The notes under the pieces: generated by a model
What the model was told of the DNA's origin: nothing
Databases searched by the model: none
The model's input: only the letters and a program-made list of their open reading frames with translations
DNA from: Thiomicrorhabdus chilensis DSM 12352
GTDB taxonomy: Bacteria; Pseudomonadota; Gammaproteobacteria; Thiomicrospirales; Thiomicrospiraceae
Assembly: GCF_000483485.1 (NCBI RefSeq)
Contig: NZ_KI519609.1
Coordinates: 771,145 to 835,144, forward strand
DNA length: 64,000 nucleotides
Reading direction: 5' to 3'
Translations under genes and position numbers: made by a program
Shown here: one piece after another, positions 26,609-35,402 of the stretch
Layout: each line of letters begins with the position of its first letter
Position numbering within the stretch: the first letter of the stretch is position 1

Positions 26609-27841
26609 ATGAAAAAAACGATACGTAAAGCCTTTAAATTCCGACTCAATCCAAATTCTGACCAAGTACAGAAGATGGTTGAGTTTGCGGGTGCCAATCG
26701 GTTTGTTTGGAATAAAGCCTTAGCGATGAATCTGTTTCGATTAGAGCAGAAGCAACCATTGCTTTGGTACAATGAGTTGGCATTTTGGCTAAAGCTTTGG
26801 AAATCCTCAGAAGATTATGGATTTCTAAAAACCGTTCATTCTCAGCCGTTGCAACAAACCTTAAAAAACTTAGAAAAAGCGTTCAAAGACGGTTTTGATA
26901 AAAAACAGCCTTTAAAACGGATTCCAAAATTCAAGAAAAAAGGTTTGAGTGACAGCTTTCGCTATCCACAAGGATTTAAGCTGGAGCAAGAGTCTAACAA
27001 AGTGTTCTTGCCTAAAATAGGTTGGGTGAAATATCGTAATTCACGCCAAGTCATTGGTGACGTTAAAAACATGACGGTTTCCCATAGAGGAGGTTATTGG
27101 TACGTGTCGATTCAGACTGAGTACGAGGCCGATATAAAGCGTCATAGCTCAACTAGTATGATTGGTATGGATATGGGGATTACCCGTTTTGTAACGCTAT
27201 CGGATGGTTCATACATCAAACCGTTAAACAGTTTTAGAAAGTTATCAAAGAAGTTGGCTTTTGAACAGCGCAAGCTGTCTAAGAAAGTTAAATTCTCTGC
27301 TAACTGGAAAAAGCAGAAACAAATCATTACACGACTGCATGAGCGTATTGCCAATGCGCGTTTAGACTTCTTACACAAAACCTCAACCAACATCAGCAAA
27401 AGCCACGCAATGATTGTTGTTGAAGATTTAAAAGTAAGGAATATGTCTAAAAGTGCCAAGGGCAGTATTGAAGTTCATGGGAAAAATGTAAAAGCGAAAT
27501 CCGGTCTTAACAAATCCATCCTTGACCAAGGGTGGGGAATGTTCATTTCGTTTTTGGAATATAAACAGGCTTGGTCAGGTGGCGATGTTTTGAGGGTAAA
27601 CCCTCAATACACCTCTCAAACCTGTCCAAACTGCAAACATGTTAGTCGTGATAACCGCAAAAGCCAACGTGCTTTTGCATGTACAGAGTGTGGATTTAAA
27701 GCCAATGCCGACTTGGCAGGAGCTTTAAATGTGCTTGCCCGAGGACATCGGGTGCTAGCCTGTGGAGTTGAAACGTTAGTTTCGACTAAGAAGCAGGAAC
27801 CAGTTGGTAGTAGTGATACACGCCAACTCTTAACAGCCTAG
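26609..27841 (+). CDS. tnpB: TnpB, RNA-guided nuclease of an IS200/IS605-type element
   Basis: 410 aa, full length. The split RuvC site is intact: D188 in GMDMG, E272 in VVEDL and D368 in NADLAGALN. The zinc finger is C339-x2-C342 and C358-x2-C361. An N-terminal helix-turn-helix-like region (about 25-60) and a basic segment (100-112) fit the family. TnpB proteins use an RNA from the element's right end to cut DNA next to a short motif. A promoter TTGGAA-16-TACAAT lies at 26573-26600. No sign of decay. Confidence 0.93.
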   Translation: MKKTIRKAFKFRLNPNSDQVQKMVEFAGANRFVWNKALAMNLFRLEQKQPLLWYNELAFWLKLWKSSEDYGFLKTVHSQPLQQTLKNLEKAFKDGFDKKQPLKRIPKFKKKGLSDSFRYPQGFKLEQESNKVFLPKIGWVKYRNSRQVIGDVKNMTVSHRGGYWYVSIQTEYEADIKRHSSTSMIGMDMGITRFVTLSDGSYIKPLNSFRKLSKKLAFEQRKLSKKVKFSANWKKQKQIITRLHERIANARLDFLHKTSTNISKSHAMIVVEDLKVRNMSKSAKGSIEVHGKNVKAKSGLNKSILDQGWGMFISFLEYKQAWSGGDVLRVNPQYTSQTCPNCKHVSRDNRKSQRAFACTECGFKANADLAGALNVLARGHRVLACGVETLVSTKKQEPVGSSDTRQLLTA

Positions 27842-27904
27842 TGCTGTTAGGAATCCCCGTCCTTTAGGGCGGGGAGGATGTCAAGTTTTTGCCAGACAAA
27901 TGCA
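27741..27904 (+). ncRNA. Probable omega (reRNA) guide RNA of TnpB
   Basis: By family rule the guide RNA overlaps the 3' end of tnpB, includes the right-end hairpin (27855-27874) and ends with a guide copied from flanking DNA immediately after the element. Here that guide would start at 27885 (GTTTTTGCCAGAC...), which is host transporter-gene sequence. The 5' limit is a guess. Confidence 0.4.
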
Positions 27905-28737
27905 CTAAAGGCCGCACCGCTGACAAACATCAGCAACGAATAGGTGACCGCCGGAATCATCATCACCTCACTGCCGATCAGTGTGCCGGCCACCACCAAG
28001 GCGAGCGTGCCGTTTTGAATGCCGACCTCAAAGCCGATGGAGACCGCCTGCGGATGCGACAGTCGGCTCAATTTGGCCATTTGATAGCCCAAAATCAATA
28101 CCAGCGTATTCAGCAACAAGGTTGCCAGACCCGCTTGGGCAAAGAAATTTGCCATATTGTCGGCGTTTTTCAAGACAATCAGGGTGATGATCAACAGTAA
28201 AAACAGTATCGAAAACCATTTCAACAGATTCTCAATCTTGGCGGCGGCATTTGGCCAACGGGACAATACCAGCATGCCCAGCGCCACCGGAATGACGGTG
28301 ATCACCAAAAGCTGCACAATGGTTTTAAGCAATGGCAGACTGAACACGGCTGCATCCCCCATAAAATAAAGCATGCTCCAGGCGGTCACCAGCGGAATGG
28401 TGAAAGGCGTGATCAGACTGACCACCGCAGTGAGGCTGATGGAGAGCGAAACATCCCCTTTAGACAGGTAGGTGAATAGGTTCGAAGTCGCCCCCCCGGG
28501 TGCCAGGGCGATGATCATCAAACCGACTGCGATCTCGGGAGAGAGGTTCAAAGACACCGCGATGAAAAAGGCGACGACTGGCAACAGCAACATCTGCCCG
28601 ATCAAACCGATGCCCACCGCCTTGGGAGCCTGCAATACGCTTTTGAAGTCTGCTAAGCGCAGGGAAAGCCCCATGCCGAACATGATCAGAAATAGGGCGG
28701 CGGGAAGGATGACTTTTGTGAGCAGGTCTGGAGACAT
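27847..28737 (-). CDS. BASS-family sodium-dependent transporter, C-terminus altered by the TnpB element
   Basis: About 296 aa from the ATG at 28737 (GGAAAA upstream; the frame is open to 28797). Nine to ten membrane segments; GLMIIALAPGGATSNLFTYLSKGDVSLS is typical of the bile acid:Na+ symporter family, and GFEVGIQNGTLALVV supplies the crossing helix. The substrate is unknown. The last 12 residues (LDILPALKDGDS) and the stop codon are encoded by the right end of the inserted element. The membrane core is complete, so function may survive. Confidence 0.88.
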   Translation of the reverse strand: MSPDLLTKVILPAALFLIMFGMGLSLRLADFKSVLQAPKAVGIGLIGQMLLLPVVAFFIAVSLNLSPEIAVGLMIIALAPGGATSNLFTYLSKGDVSLSISLTAVVSLITPFTIPLVTAWSMLYFMGDAAVFSLPLLKTIVQLLVITVIPVALGMLVLSRWPNAAAKIENLLKWFSILFLLLIITLIVLKNADNMANFFAQAGLATLLLNTLVLILGYQMAKLSRLSHPQAVSIGFEVGIQNGTLALVVAGTLIGSEVMMIPAVTYSLLMFVSGAAFSAFVWQKLDILPALKDGDS

Positions 28738-29019
28738 GAGATTTTCCGGTTTTATGAATGATGAGCTTGGGATTGTATAAGACGGGTTTGAAAACACAAT
28801 CTTAATTCCCTATCGTTAGCGCTGATGTTTTTTATGGCGGGGGAAAAATTTTTCAGGTTTGGGGGTTTGTTTAAGGGCAAGGTTATTTTAGACTGCTCAA
28901 AAAGACAGAAGCTCAACGCTAAGAGAGATGGTTTTGTCGTGTTTAGAGCCGCTTATTTAAATGAATGTTTTATAATGTTTCATCTGAACCGAATATTCAT
29001 TTTTTAAAGGATTGTCATT

Positions 29020-29796
29020 ATGTTGATGCTTGTTTCCCCCGCCAAATCTCTGGACGAAACGACCGCGGTACAAACCGATTTGCATACCGAGTGTGTGTTG
29101 TTGGATCAGGCTGCGGAATTGATAGAGGAATTGAAGCAGATCGGGCCGGTGGAGATCGGGCAGTTGATGCACATCAGCGACAAATTGGCCGAATTGAATT
29201 ATGAGCGTTTTCAGGATTGGCAGTTGCCGTTTCCGGCCGGCCAAGCCAAGCAGGCGGCGTGGCTTTTCAAAGGAGATGTCTATCAAGGGTTGGACGCCTA
29301 CTCTTTGGATGAAAAGGGCGTTGAGTACATTCAGGCCCATTTGCGTATTTTGTCCGGTCTTTATGGGCTCTTGAAACCGTGTGACGATATGTTGCCTTAT
29401 CGGTTGGAGATGGGCACCAAGTTTGCCAATGCCAAAGGCAAGGATCTTTATGCTTTTTGGGGCAGCCGCATCACCGAACTATTGAATGCCGAGCTGGCCG
29501 ATTTGGGCAGCCAAACGCTTGTGAACCTGGCTTCCAATGAGTATTTTAAAGCGGTCAAGAAAAAAGAGTTGAAGGCCCGAATCATCACGCCGATCTTCAA
29601 GGACTGGAAAAACGGCCAGTATAAAATCATCAGTTTTTATGCCAAAAAAGCGCGTGGCTTGATGGCGCGTTATGCGGCGGACCAGCAGATTGAAAACGCC
29701 GAAGAGTTGAAGTATTTTGATGTGGACGGCTACCGCTTCGAACCGGAACTGTCCTCTGAGACCGATTGGGTGTTTACCCGCAAGGTCGAGGATTGA
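29020..29796 (+). CDS. yaaA: YaaA, peroxide-stress protein
   Basis: 258 aa, full length. [13 protein letters not shown] at the N-terminus, [18 protein letters not shown] in the middle and [10 protein letters not shown] near the C-terminus are hallmarks of the YaaA (DUF328) family. In E. coli it limits free iron and DNA damage during peroxide stress. AAAGGATTGTC is the ribosome site. It converges on hslO, another oxidative-stress gene. Confidence 0.94.
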   Translation: MLMLVSPAKSLDETTAVQTDLHTECVLLDQAAELIEELKQIGPVEIGQLMHISDKLAELNYERFQDWQLPFPAGQAKQAAWLFKGDVYQGLDAYSLDEKGVEYIQAHLRILSGLYGLLKPCDDMLPYRLEMGTKFANAKGKDLYAFWGSRITELLNAELADLGSQTLVNLASNEYFKAVKKKELKARIITPIFKDWKNGQYKIISFYAKKARGLMARYAADQQIENAEELKYFDVDGYRFEPELSSETDWVFTRKVED

Positions 29797-29867
29797 TGCC
29801 AGTTTACACAAGCGCTTATGGCTTTTAGAGATAAATATGCTTGCGAAAATGGGGTTGCTGAAAATGA

Positions 29868-29910
29868 GCAGGCCTGGTCATTCTGGATTTGACCAGGCCT
29901 GTTTGTTTTT
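29868..29910. terminator. Terminator of paired CAGGCCTG copies between yaaA and hslO
   Basis: A perfect 12-bp stem CAGGCCTGGTCA (29869-29880) / TGACCAGGCCTG (29890-29901), loop of 9, then TTTGTTTTT. Same design as 4016-4062 and again between converging genes. Confidence 0.85.
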
Positions 29911-29951
29911 AGTTGAATGCGCTTGTAAGGATCGATTCCGACGGGATTCGT

Positions 29952-30812
29952 TTATTGCAGGGTGTCGTTATTTTCCGCAAACAAGGCGTCGATATCGGCT
30001 TCATTGAAGCGCATGTGGAAATTGCAGATTTCGTTGTGAATGACGATTTCTCCTTGCTCTTCGAGAATCTTGCGTACTTCCTTTTCACCGAGCGATTTAA
30101 GCATTTCCTCAACTCGTTCACGATCTTTAGGGCATTCGTAAACCACTTCCTGAGCCGTGAACAATTCAATCAGCTCTTCGTGGAACAGAAGATGCAATAA
30201 GGCTTCTGCCGGAAGGGCGCTGAGTTCTTCATCCTTGACCGTGGTGGTCAGATGAACGACACGTTCCCAGCCATCTTCATCCTGACCGTCGGTATCCGGC
30301 ATCTTCTGAATCATAACCCCACCCAAATTTTTCTCATTCGCCGTCAGCCAGATTTTAGAAGGCAATTGTTCGGATTGGCTCAAAAACAGTTCGAAACATT
30401 CTGCAATGGTCGAGCCTTCGCGTGGTACATAAGACTGAAAGTGGTGTTGGGTCTGGGTGTTTTCAATGGTCACCAGAATCTGGCCATCGCCAAGCAGCTC
30501 GTCGATGCTGGATTCGTCGGTGATGGTTTGGTTGGTTTTAGCCACCCCGCGGATTTTCAGGTCATGGGTGACTTCTACCACCAACAGGGTAATCGGGCCG
30601 GATCCCTGAACCTGCAAGGTAATACGCCCCCGGTGTTTCATGCCGTTGGCCATCAGTACCGACATGGCAGTCAATTCACCCAGCAAGGAGACAATGGCTT
30701 TGGGGTAATGGCGTTCTTCGAGCATCGCCTGCCAGCTCTCTTCAAGGCGAATGTGTTGGCCACGAATATTGAGTTCTTTAAATAAAAAACGTTGTACGCT
30801 GTTGTGTGACAT
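29952..30812 (-). CDS. hslO: HslO (Hsp33) chaperone with two of four zinc cysteines
   Basis: 286 aa with the usual Hsp33 N-terminal fold (GHQxxxR region near 18-23, QGSGPITLL near 69-77) and C-terminal redox domain. The canonical zinc centre is CxC...CxxC. Here only C227 (ECPK) and C263 (NEIC) remain; the other two positions are K229 and N260. Normal Hsp33 becomes an active holdase when zinc is lost on oxidation; this one probably cannot hold zinc in the normal way. The reading was confirmed in the DNA around 30020-30050. Minus strand, 26 bases before lipA. Confidence 0.92.
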   Translation of the reverse strand: MSHNSVQRFLFKELNIRGQHIRLEESWQAMLEERHYPKAIVSLLGELTAMSVLMANGMKHRGRITLQVQGSGPITLLVVEVTHDLKIRGVAKTNQTITDESSIDELLGDGQILVTIENTQTQHHFQSYVPREGSTIAECFELFLSQSEQLPSKIWLTANEKNLGGVMIQKMPDTDGQDEDGWERVVHLTTTVKDEELSALPAEALLHLLFHEELIELFTAQEVVYECPKDRERVEEMLKSLGEKEVRKILEEQGEIVIHNEICNFHMRFNEADIDALFAENNDTLQ

Positions 30813-30855
30813 GGGCTTGTTTACTCTTTATCTACACGAAGTGGTTGGCGATGGT

Positions 30856-31875
30856 TCAAGAGGCGGCCAGAACCGACTCTTTGGCTTGCAGGTCGGCATG
30901 GTAAGACGATCTGACCATTGGCCCGGAGGCGACATTGGTGAAGCCCATCTGATAGCCGGCTTCCTCGACCTGTTTGAACTCTTCCGGCGTCCAGTATTTT
31001 TTGACGGCCAGATGGAAATTACTGGGTTGCAGATATTGGCCGACCGTGAGCATTTCGACATCGTGGGCGCGCAAGTCTTGCATGACCTGCAACAACTCTT
31101 CCATGGTTTCACCCAAGCCCACCATCAGTCCGGATTTGGTGATAACCTCCGGGTTCATTTCTTTAAAGCGTTTCAGCAAATCCAGTGAGGCCTGGTAGTC
31201 GGCTCCGGGGCGTGCCTCTTCATAAAGGCGTGGCACGGTTTCCAGATTGTGGTTGAGTACATCGGGCGGGACTTGTTGCAGGGTTTCCAGTGCGACACTC
31301 AGGCGACCTCTGAAGTCGGGTACCAGGGTTTCGATTCTTAGCGAGGGCAGGCTTTGACGCAGTGCCGAGACACAGTCGTTGAAGTGTTGGGCTCCACCGT
31401 CGCGCAGGTCGTCGCGATCCACCGAGGTGATGACCACGTACTTGAGCTGCATGGCTTTGACGGTGTCCGCCAGATGCTGGGGTTCTTCTTTATTCAACGG
31501 TTTGGGACGTCCGTGAGTCACGTCGCAGAACGGACATTTTCGGGTGCAGATATCACCCATGATCATGAACGTTGCGGTGCCGTGTCCAAAACATTCGCCC
31601 AGATTCGGACAGGACGCTTCCTCGCACACCGAATGCAGACCTTTTTCACGCATGATGGCCTTGAGTTCGGCCACTCGGTGAATGTCTTTGGCTTTAGGCA
31701 GCTGGGCTTTGATCCAGCGAGGTTTTTGCAGTTTCTCCGCATTTGGATCCGGGCGATGCTTTAAGGACTTGGTTTTGTATTGTCCTTTGGGCATGGCTTC
31801 ATTTCGCGCTTTTAGACTCTCTCGGTTGCCAATGGAGTCGATGCTGATTTCTTGAAATTGAGGAGGATTTGACAT
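30856..31875 (-). CDS. lipA: LipA, lipoyl synthase
   Basis: 339 aa radical-SAM enzyme. Auxiliary cluster cysteines C84, C89, C95 ([12 protein letters not shown]) and radical-SAM CxxxCxxC C110, C114, C117 (CTRKCPFC). It inserts two sulfurs into octanoyl-protein to make lipoate. The 55-residue N-terminus before the core is typical of gammaproteobacteria. Downstream of lipB, 68 bases apart. Confidence 0.97.
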   Translation of the reverse strand: MSNPPQFQEISIDSIGNRESLKARNEAMPKGQYKTKSLKHRPDPNAEKLQKPRWIKAQLPKAKDIHRVAELKAIMREKGLHSVCEEASCPNLGECFGHGTATFMIMGDICTRKCPFCDVTHGRPKPLNKEEPQHLADTVKAMQLKYVVITSVDRDDLRDGGAQHFNDCVSALRQSLPSLRIETLVPDFRGRLSVALETLQQVPPDVLNHNLETVPRLYEEARPGADYQASLDLLKRFKEMNPEVITKSGLMVGLGETMEELLQVMQDLRAHDVEMLTVGQYLQPSNFHLAVKKYWTPEEFKQVEEAGYQMGFTNVASGPMVRSSYHADLQAKESVLAAS

Positions 31876-31943
31876 GCTCTGAAACCGTCCGCTGCTGTTA
31901 ATTGACCGCCTATTATAAAGGATTCGCGGGTTTTTCGCTGAAT

Positions 31944-32579
31944 TTAAGCTTGGCTTGCGTTGGTGTAGCGTTGTAGCCCGGCTTGCAGAATATCTGACAG
32001 CTGTTGTCCCAGATCGGAGATGGGTGGGCAGGCCTGAGATTCCATCAAATCACACAGTTGCGCCATTTGCATGCCTTGCAGTCCACAGGGGTTGATCATC
32101 TGAAAAGGGGTGAGATCCATGTTCACATTCAGGGCGAGTCCGTGGTAACTTTTTTGACGCCGGATTTTCAGCCCAAGGGAGGCGATTTTGCGTCCCTGGA
32201 CATAGACACCCGGAGCATCGGCACGCGCCTTGGAGTCGATGCCGAAGCGCTCAAGCAGTTGGATGATGGATTCTTCCATCAAGGTCACTAAAGCGCGCAC
32301 CCCGATTTTGGCACGTTTCAAGTCCACCAGTACATAGACGACCAGCTGCCCCGGACCATGGTAGGTGATCTGTCCGCCCCGGTCGGTCTGCACCACAGGA
32401 ATGTCCGGACAGAGGCTGAGTAGATGTTCGGCTTTGCCGTTCAGGCCTTGGGTGAAAACCGCCGGGTGTTCGACAATCCACAATTCGTCAGGGCTTGAGT
32501 CGTCGCGCTGGTTGGTGAAATCCTGCATGGCTTGCCAGGTGGTCTGGTAAGGCTGTATGCCCAATTCTCGGATCAGCAT
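31944..32579 (-). CDS. lipB: LipB, octanoyl-ACP:protein octanoyltransferase
   Basis: 211 aa. Catalytic Cys in [10 protein letters not shown] and the conserved Lys in [29 protein letters not shown] is the family signature. It transfers octanoate to lipoyl domains for LipA. A MITE-like repeat sits 43 bases upstream of the start, between lipB and ybeD, where it could affect lipB transcription. Confidence 0.96.
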   Translation of the reverse strand: MLIRELGIQPYQTTWQAMQDFTNQRDDSSPDELWIVEHPAVFTQGLNGKAEHLLSLCPDIPVVQTDRGGQITYHGPGQLVVYVLVDLKRAKIGVRALVTLMEESIIQLLERFGIDSKARADAPGVYVQGRKIASLGLKIRRQKSYHGLALNVNMDLTPFQMINPCGLQGMQMAQLCDLMESQACPPISDLGQQLSDILQAGLQRYTNASQA

Positions 32580-32621
32580 ATCAAAGGTGTGCCGTTTAAT
32601 TCTGTCAGGCGCAAACGCTTA

Positions 32622-32785
32622 AAGAGACCTTTGCACGAGTGGGGCGCGCTGAAAAAATGAGGAAAAAATTGACTGATTAAGGCAAAAATCGTAGGCAATA
32701 GCGAGCTATTGGCAAGGTTTTTAACGAAAAGCAGGCGGTTTTTAACCATTTTTACTCGCGTAACCATCTCGTGCAAAGGTCTCTT
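32622..32785. mobile_element. MITE-like element with 18-bp perfect terminal inverted repeats
   Basis: AAGAGACCTTTGCACGAG (32622-32639) is repeated inverted at 32768-32785, enclosing 128 bp with no convincing gene. Length of 164 bp and perfect termini fit a miniature element mobilised by an IS transposase elsewhere; I do not assign the IS family. A clear target duplication was not found. Its right edge supplies part of the ybeD stop codon. A 67-codon minus frame inside it (32573-32776) is not believed to be a gene. Confidence 0.75.
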
Positions 32786-33068
32786 ATAGTGTCATCAACA
32801 CTTGGGGGTGCTTTTTCAGGTCGCCATAGATGCCGTGTATCTGCTCAATACATGTGGCGTAAAAGGTGATATTGACCGAAATGAATTTTTTGGCTTTGGA
32901 GTCTTTGATATGAATGTTTTCCCGAGTCACACTGGGGGCATACTTTTGTGTGACCTCGAAAACCAAATCAATGAACTCTTCGGTGTTGTGTCCCATCGCC
33001 TTTAGGCAGAAGTCGCACGGAAACTCGATCAAACTTTCGTTATCGGGAAGGTGTAAGTCTTTAGTCAT
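32784..33068 (-). CDS. ybeD: YbeD-family (DUF493) protein
   Basis: 94 aa from the ATG at 33068 (AGAGAG upstream); the open frame continues to 33179 into dat but only the shorter form is family-like. FDLV-type helix (EEFIDLVFEVTQKYAP), then SVNITFYATCIEQIHGIYGDL and a C-terminus at HPQVLMTL, ending where E. coli YbeD ends. Small cytoplasmic ACT-like protein that usually lies between dacA and lipB. The TAA stop (32784-32786) straddles the edge of the MITE-like element. Confidence 0.9.
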   Translation of the reverse strand: MTKDLHLPDNESLIEFPCDFCLKAMGHNTEEFIDLVFEVTQKYAPSVTRENIHIKDSKAKKFISVNITFYATCIEQIHGIYGDLKKHPQVLMTL

Positions 33069-33096
33069 GGCATGTACTCTCTGGTTAAAGGGAGGC

Positions 33097-33987
33097 TCAA
33101 GTATATTGCGCGATAAACTCGGCCTTGTAGTCCTGGTAATGCTGATGCAGTTTCTGCCATACCGGCCCGGGTCGGCCATCTCCGACTTCCTTGCCGTCTA
33201 GCTGGGTAACCGGAACCGCTTCTTTGGTGGAACTGGTCAACCAGATTTCATCGGCCGTTTGCAAATCCGCCAAACTCAGTTCCCGTTCAATAAAAGGAAT
33301 ATGGTGCTGATTGGCGACTTTTTCAATCACCAAACGGGTCACTCCGGGCAAAATATGCTGACTGTTTGGCGGGGTCAGCAGTTTTCCCTCTTTAACGATG
33401 ACGACATTGCTGGCCGAGCCTTCGGTGACTTTGCCGTCCCGAGAGATCAGGATGGCGTCGTCGGCACCTTGCTGTTTGGCTGCCAGTTTCATCATAACGT
33501 TAGGCAATAGGGTGATTGCTTTGGTGTCACAGCGTAACCAGCGAATGTCTTCAAGGCTCACCACCTTGATGCCGTGGCTCAATATCTTGGCATCCAATGG
33601 TTTGAGGGGATTGGTATAGGCGTAAATGGTGGGGTGCAGGCAGTCTGCAGGCATATGGTCGCGTTGCATTTGAATGCCGCGGGTCACTTGCAGGTAGATG
33701 AACTGGTTTTCCCATGGGTGTTTTTTGACCAGGCCTGTCAACAGATCTAACCACTCTTCATCGGTCAGAGGGTTGGGGATGCTGACCGCTTGCAAACTGT
33801 TTTTAAGACGCTGCAAGTGTTCAGGCCAGGCAAACAGTTTGCGTTGGTAGACCGGAATGACTTCGTAGATGCCGTCCCCAAACAGAAAGCCCCTGTCCTG
33901 GGTGGAAATCTTAGAATCGGCCATGGGGAGATATTCTCCGTTCAGATAGACGATCTGTTGCATGACCGGAGATTCATTTTGACTCAT
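33097..33987 (-). CDS. dat: D-amino acid (D-alanine) aminotransferase
   Basis: 296 aa class-IV PLP enzyme. DRGFLFGDGIYEVIPVY near the N-terminus, the PLP region around TEGSASNVVIV, and the LTPP...ILPGVTR phosphate-binding loop are characteristic. Making D-amino acids for the wall fits its place between dacA and ybeD; a branched-chain or aminodeoxychorismate role is possible within the family but less likely here. An in-frame ATG at 33963 is an alternative start. Confidence 0.88.
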   Translation of the reverse strand: MSQNESPVMQQIVYLNGEYLPMADSKISTQDRGFLFGDGIYEVIPVYQRKLFAWPEHLQRLKNSLQAVSIPNPLTDEEWLDLLTGLVKKHPWENQFIYLQVTRGIQMQRDHMPADCLHPTIYAYTNPLKPLDAKILSHGIKVVSLEDIRWLRCDTKAITLLPNVMMKLAAKQQGADDAILISRDGKVTEGSASNVVIVKEGKLLTPPNSQHILPGVTRLVIEKVANQHHIPFIERELSLADLQTADEIWLTSSTKEAVPVTQLDGKEVGDGRPGPVWQKLHQHYQDYKAEFIAQYT

Positions 33988-34046
33988 TTGTGTGATTTGT
34001 CCTAAATGTGACCGAAAGAATAGGCTCTTTCGGTCACTGAGTTAAC

Positions 34047-35243
34047 TTAATCCAGAAAACTGAATAGAGAACTGAAGGTGCGTTTGATTTGGTCCATCAG
34101 TTTCTTGAAAAACGAGCCTTCTTCGACATTCGACAGAGCGACAAGCGGCTGTTCACTGATGACTTCACCATTGAGTGAGACATGCAATTGCCCAAGTGGC
34201 TGGTTGGTTTCGATCGGGGCGACAATGTCCGGCTCGATGCTGCTTTCAATTTGCAGGTTTTTGTATTGACCGCGTGGAATGGTGACATACAAATCCTGCT
34301 GCAGGCCAACCCCAAGAATGTCTTTGCTGCCTTCCCATACTCGTACGTCGTTCAGACGCTGGTTGGCTTTGTACAGCGGGTGGGTCTCGAAAAAGCGGAA
34401 ACCGTAATTAAGCAGTTTTTGGGTTTCTTGAATGCGTTTTTCCATGCTGTTTGTGCCCAGCACAATACTGATGAGTCGCATATCGTCACGTTTGGCAGAG
34501 GATACCAGACAGAATCCGGCACTTTCGGTATGGCCGGTTTTCAGACCGTCAACCGTTGGGTCTTGCCACAACAGTTTATTACGGTTGTATTGGGTGATGC
34601 CGTTGAAGGTGAATTTTTTGTCGGAATACCATTTGTACTCTTCTGGAAACTTGGTGATCAGTGCTTTGGTTAAAATCGCCAAGTCGTGTGCGCTTGTATA
34701 GTGGTCAGGATGCGGCAAGCCGGTGGCATTCATGAAATGGGTGTTTTCCATGCCCAAGTTTTTGGCGTATTTGTTCATGAGCTGGGCAAATACTTCCTCG
34801 CTGCCGGCAATATGTTCGGCCAAGGCGACACTTGCATCATTACCGGACTGGATGACCATACCCTTGATCAGATCACGAACCGAAACCTGTTTGCCGACTT
34901 CAATGAACATCTTCGATCCAGGCATTTTCCAGGCTTTTTTGCTGATGGTGACCATTTCGTCCATGCTCATGTTGCCGTTGGTCAGTTCGTTGATGACCAC
35001 GTAGCCGGTCATGATTTTGGTCAAGCTGGCGGGTTCGATTCGACTGTTAGGTTCCTTTTGCGCCAAAACTTTACCGCTATTGAAGTCAATCAGCAGGTGA
35101 GAGGTACCTGAAATCTTGGGTGCGGAAGGCACCACATGCGGGATAGCCGGTGCCGGAAGCGGCTGTTGGTTCGCTTGTGACAGTAATGGCGTCAGTAATA
35201 AAAATAGAAGAATCAATCGAGATTTGAGTGTTTGCATAATCAT
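34047..35243 (-). CDS. dacA: DacA-type D-alanyl-D-alanine carboxypeptidase (PBP5/6)
   Basis: 398 aa. Signal peptide (about 1-25), active site S73-x-x-K76 (SLTK), S133GN135 and a KTG motif in DGLKTGHTESAG. The C-terminal domain and the last amphipathic helix (FFKKLMDQIKRTFSSLFSFL) anchor it to the periplasmic face of the inner membrane. It trims pentapeptides in peptidoglycan. ATG at 35237 is an alternative start. Confidence 0.95.
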   Translation of the reverse strand: MIMQTLKSRLILLFLLLTPLLSQANQQPLPAPAIPHVVPSAPKISGTSHLLIDFNSGKVLAQKEPNSRIEPASLTKIMTGYVVINELTNGNMSMDEMVTISKKAWKMPGSKMFIEVGKQVSVRDLIKGMVIQSGNDASVALAEHIAGSEEVFAQLMNKYAKNLGMENTHFMNATGLPHPDHYTSAHDLAILTKALITKFPEEYKWYSDKKFTFNGITQYNRNKLLWQDPTVDGLKTGHTESAGFCLVSSAKRDDMRLISIVLGTNSMEKRIQETQKLLNYGFRFFETHPLYKANQRLNDVRVWEGSKDILGVGLQQDLYVTIPRGQYKNLQIESSIEPDIVAPIETNQPLGQLHVSLNGEVISEQPLVALSNVEEGSFFKKLMDQIKRTFSSLFSFLD

Positions 35244-35402
35244 CCACTGTGCTCTGTTAAAAGCGTTTTGGTTAATAAAAGGGTCGGTCTTGGCGCGCCA
35301 GCTTCGGCGATTTGTTTAAGTGGGTTAATTTACCATATCCTAAAGCAAATCGAAATGCCCAGAGTGCCCTTAGCGGGATGAAAAGGGCTTAAGTGGGTTT
35401 GG

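Larger units (their letters stand above)
26521..27884 (+). mobile_element. IS200/IS605-type element carrying only tnpB
   Basis: A left-end hairpin CCCCA...TGGGG at 26527-26546, an intact tnpB, and a right end with hairpin CCCCG...CGGGG (27855-27874) finishing in TCAA at 27881-27884. These features are typical of IS605-group ends, which lack inverted repeats and make no target duplication. There is no tnpA transposase, so movement would need help in trans. The exact left boundary is uncertain (26513-26526). The right end enters the 3' end of the BASS transporter gene. Confidence 0.85.

Noticed and set aside
32573..32776. 67-codon minus-strand ORF inside the MITE-like element
   Set aside because: It is confined to the repeat and overlaps the lipB start; no conserved features, likely a by-product of the element.
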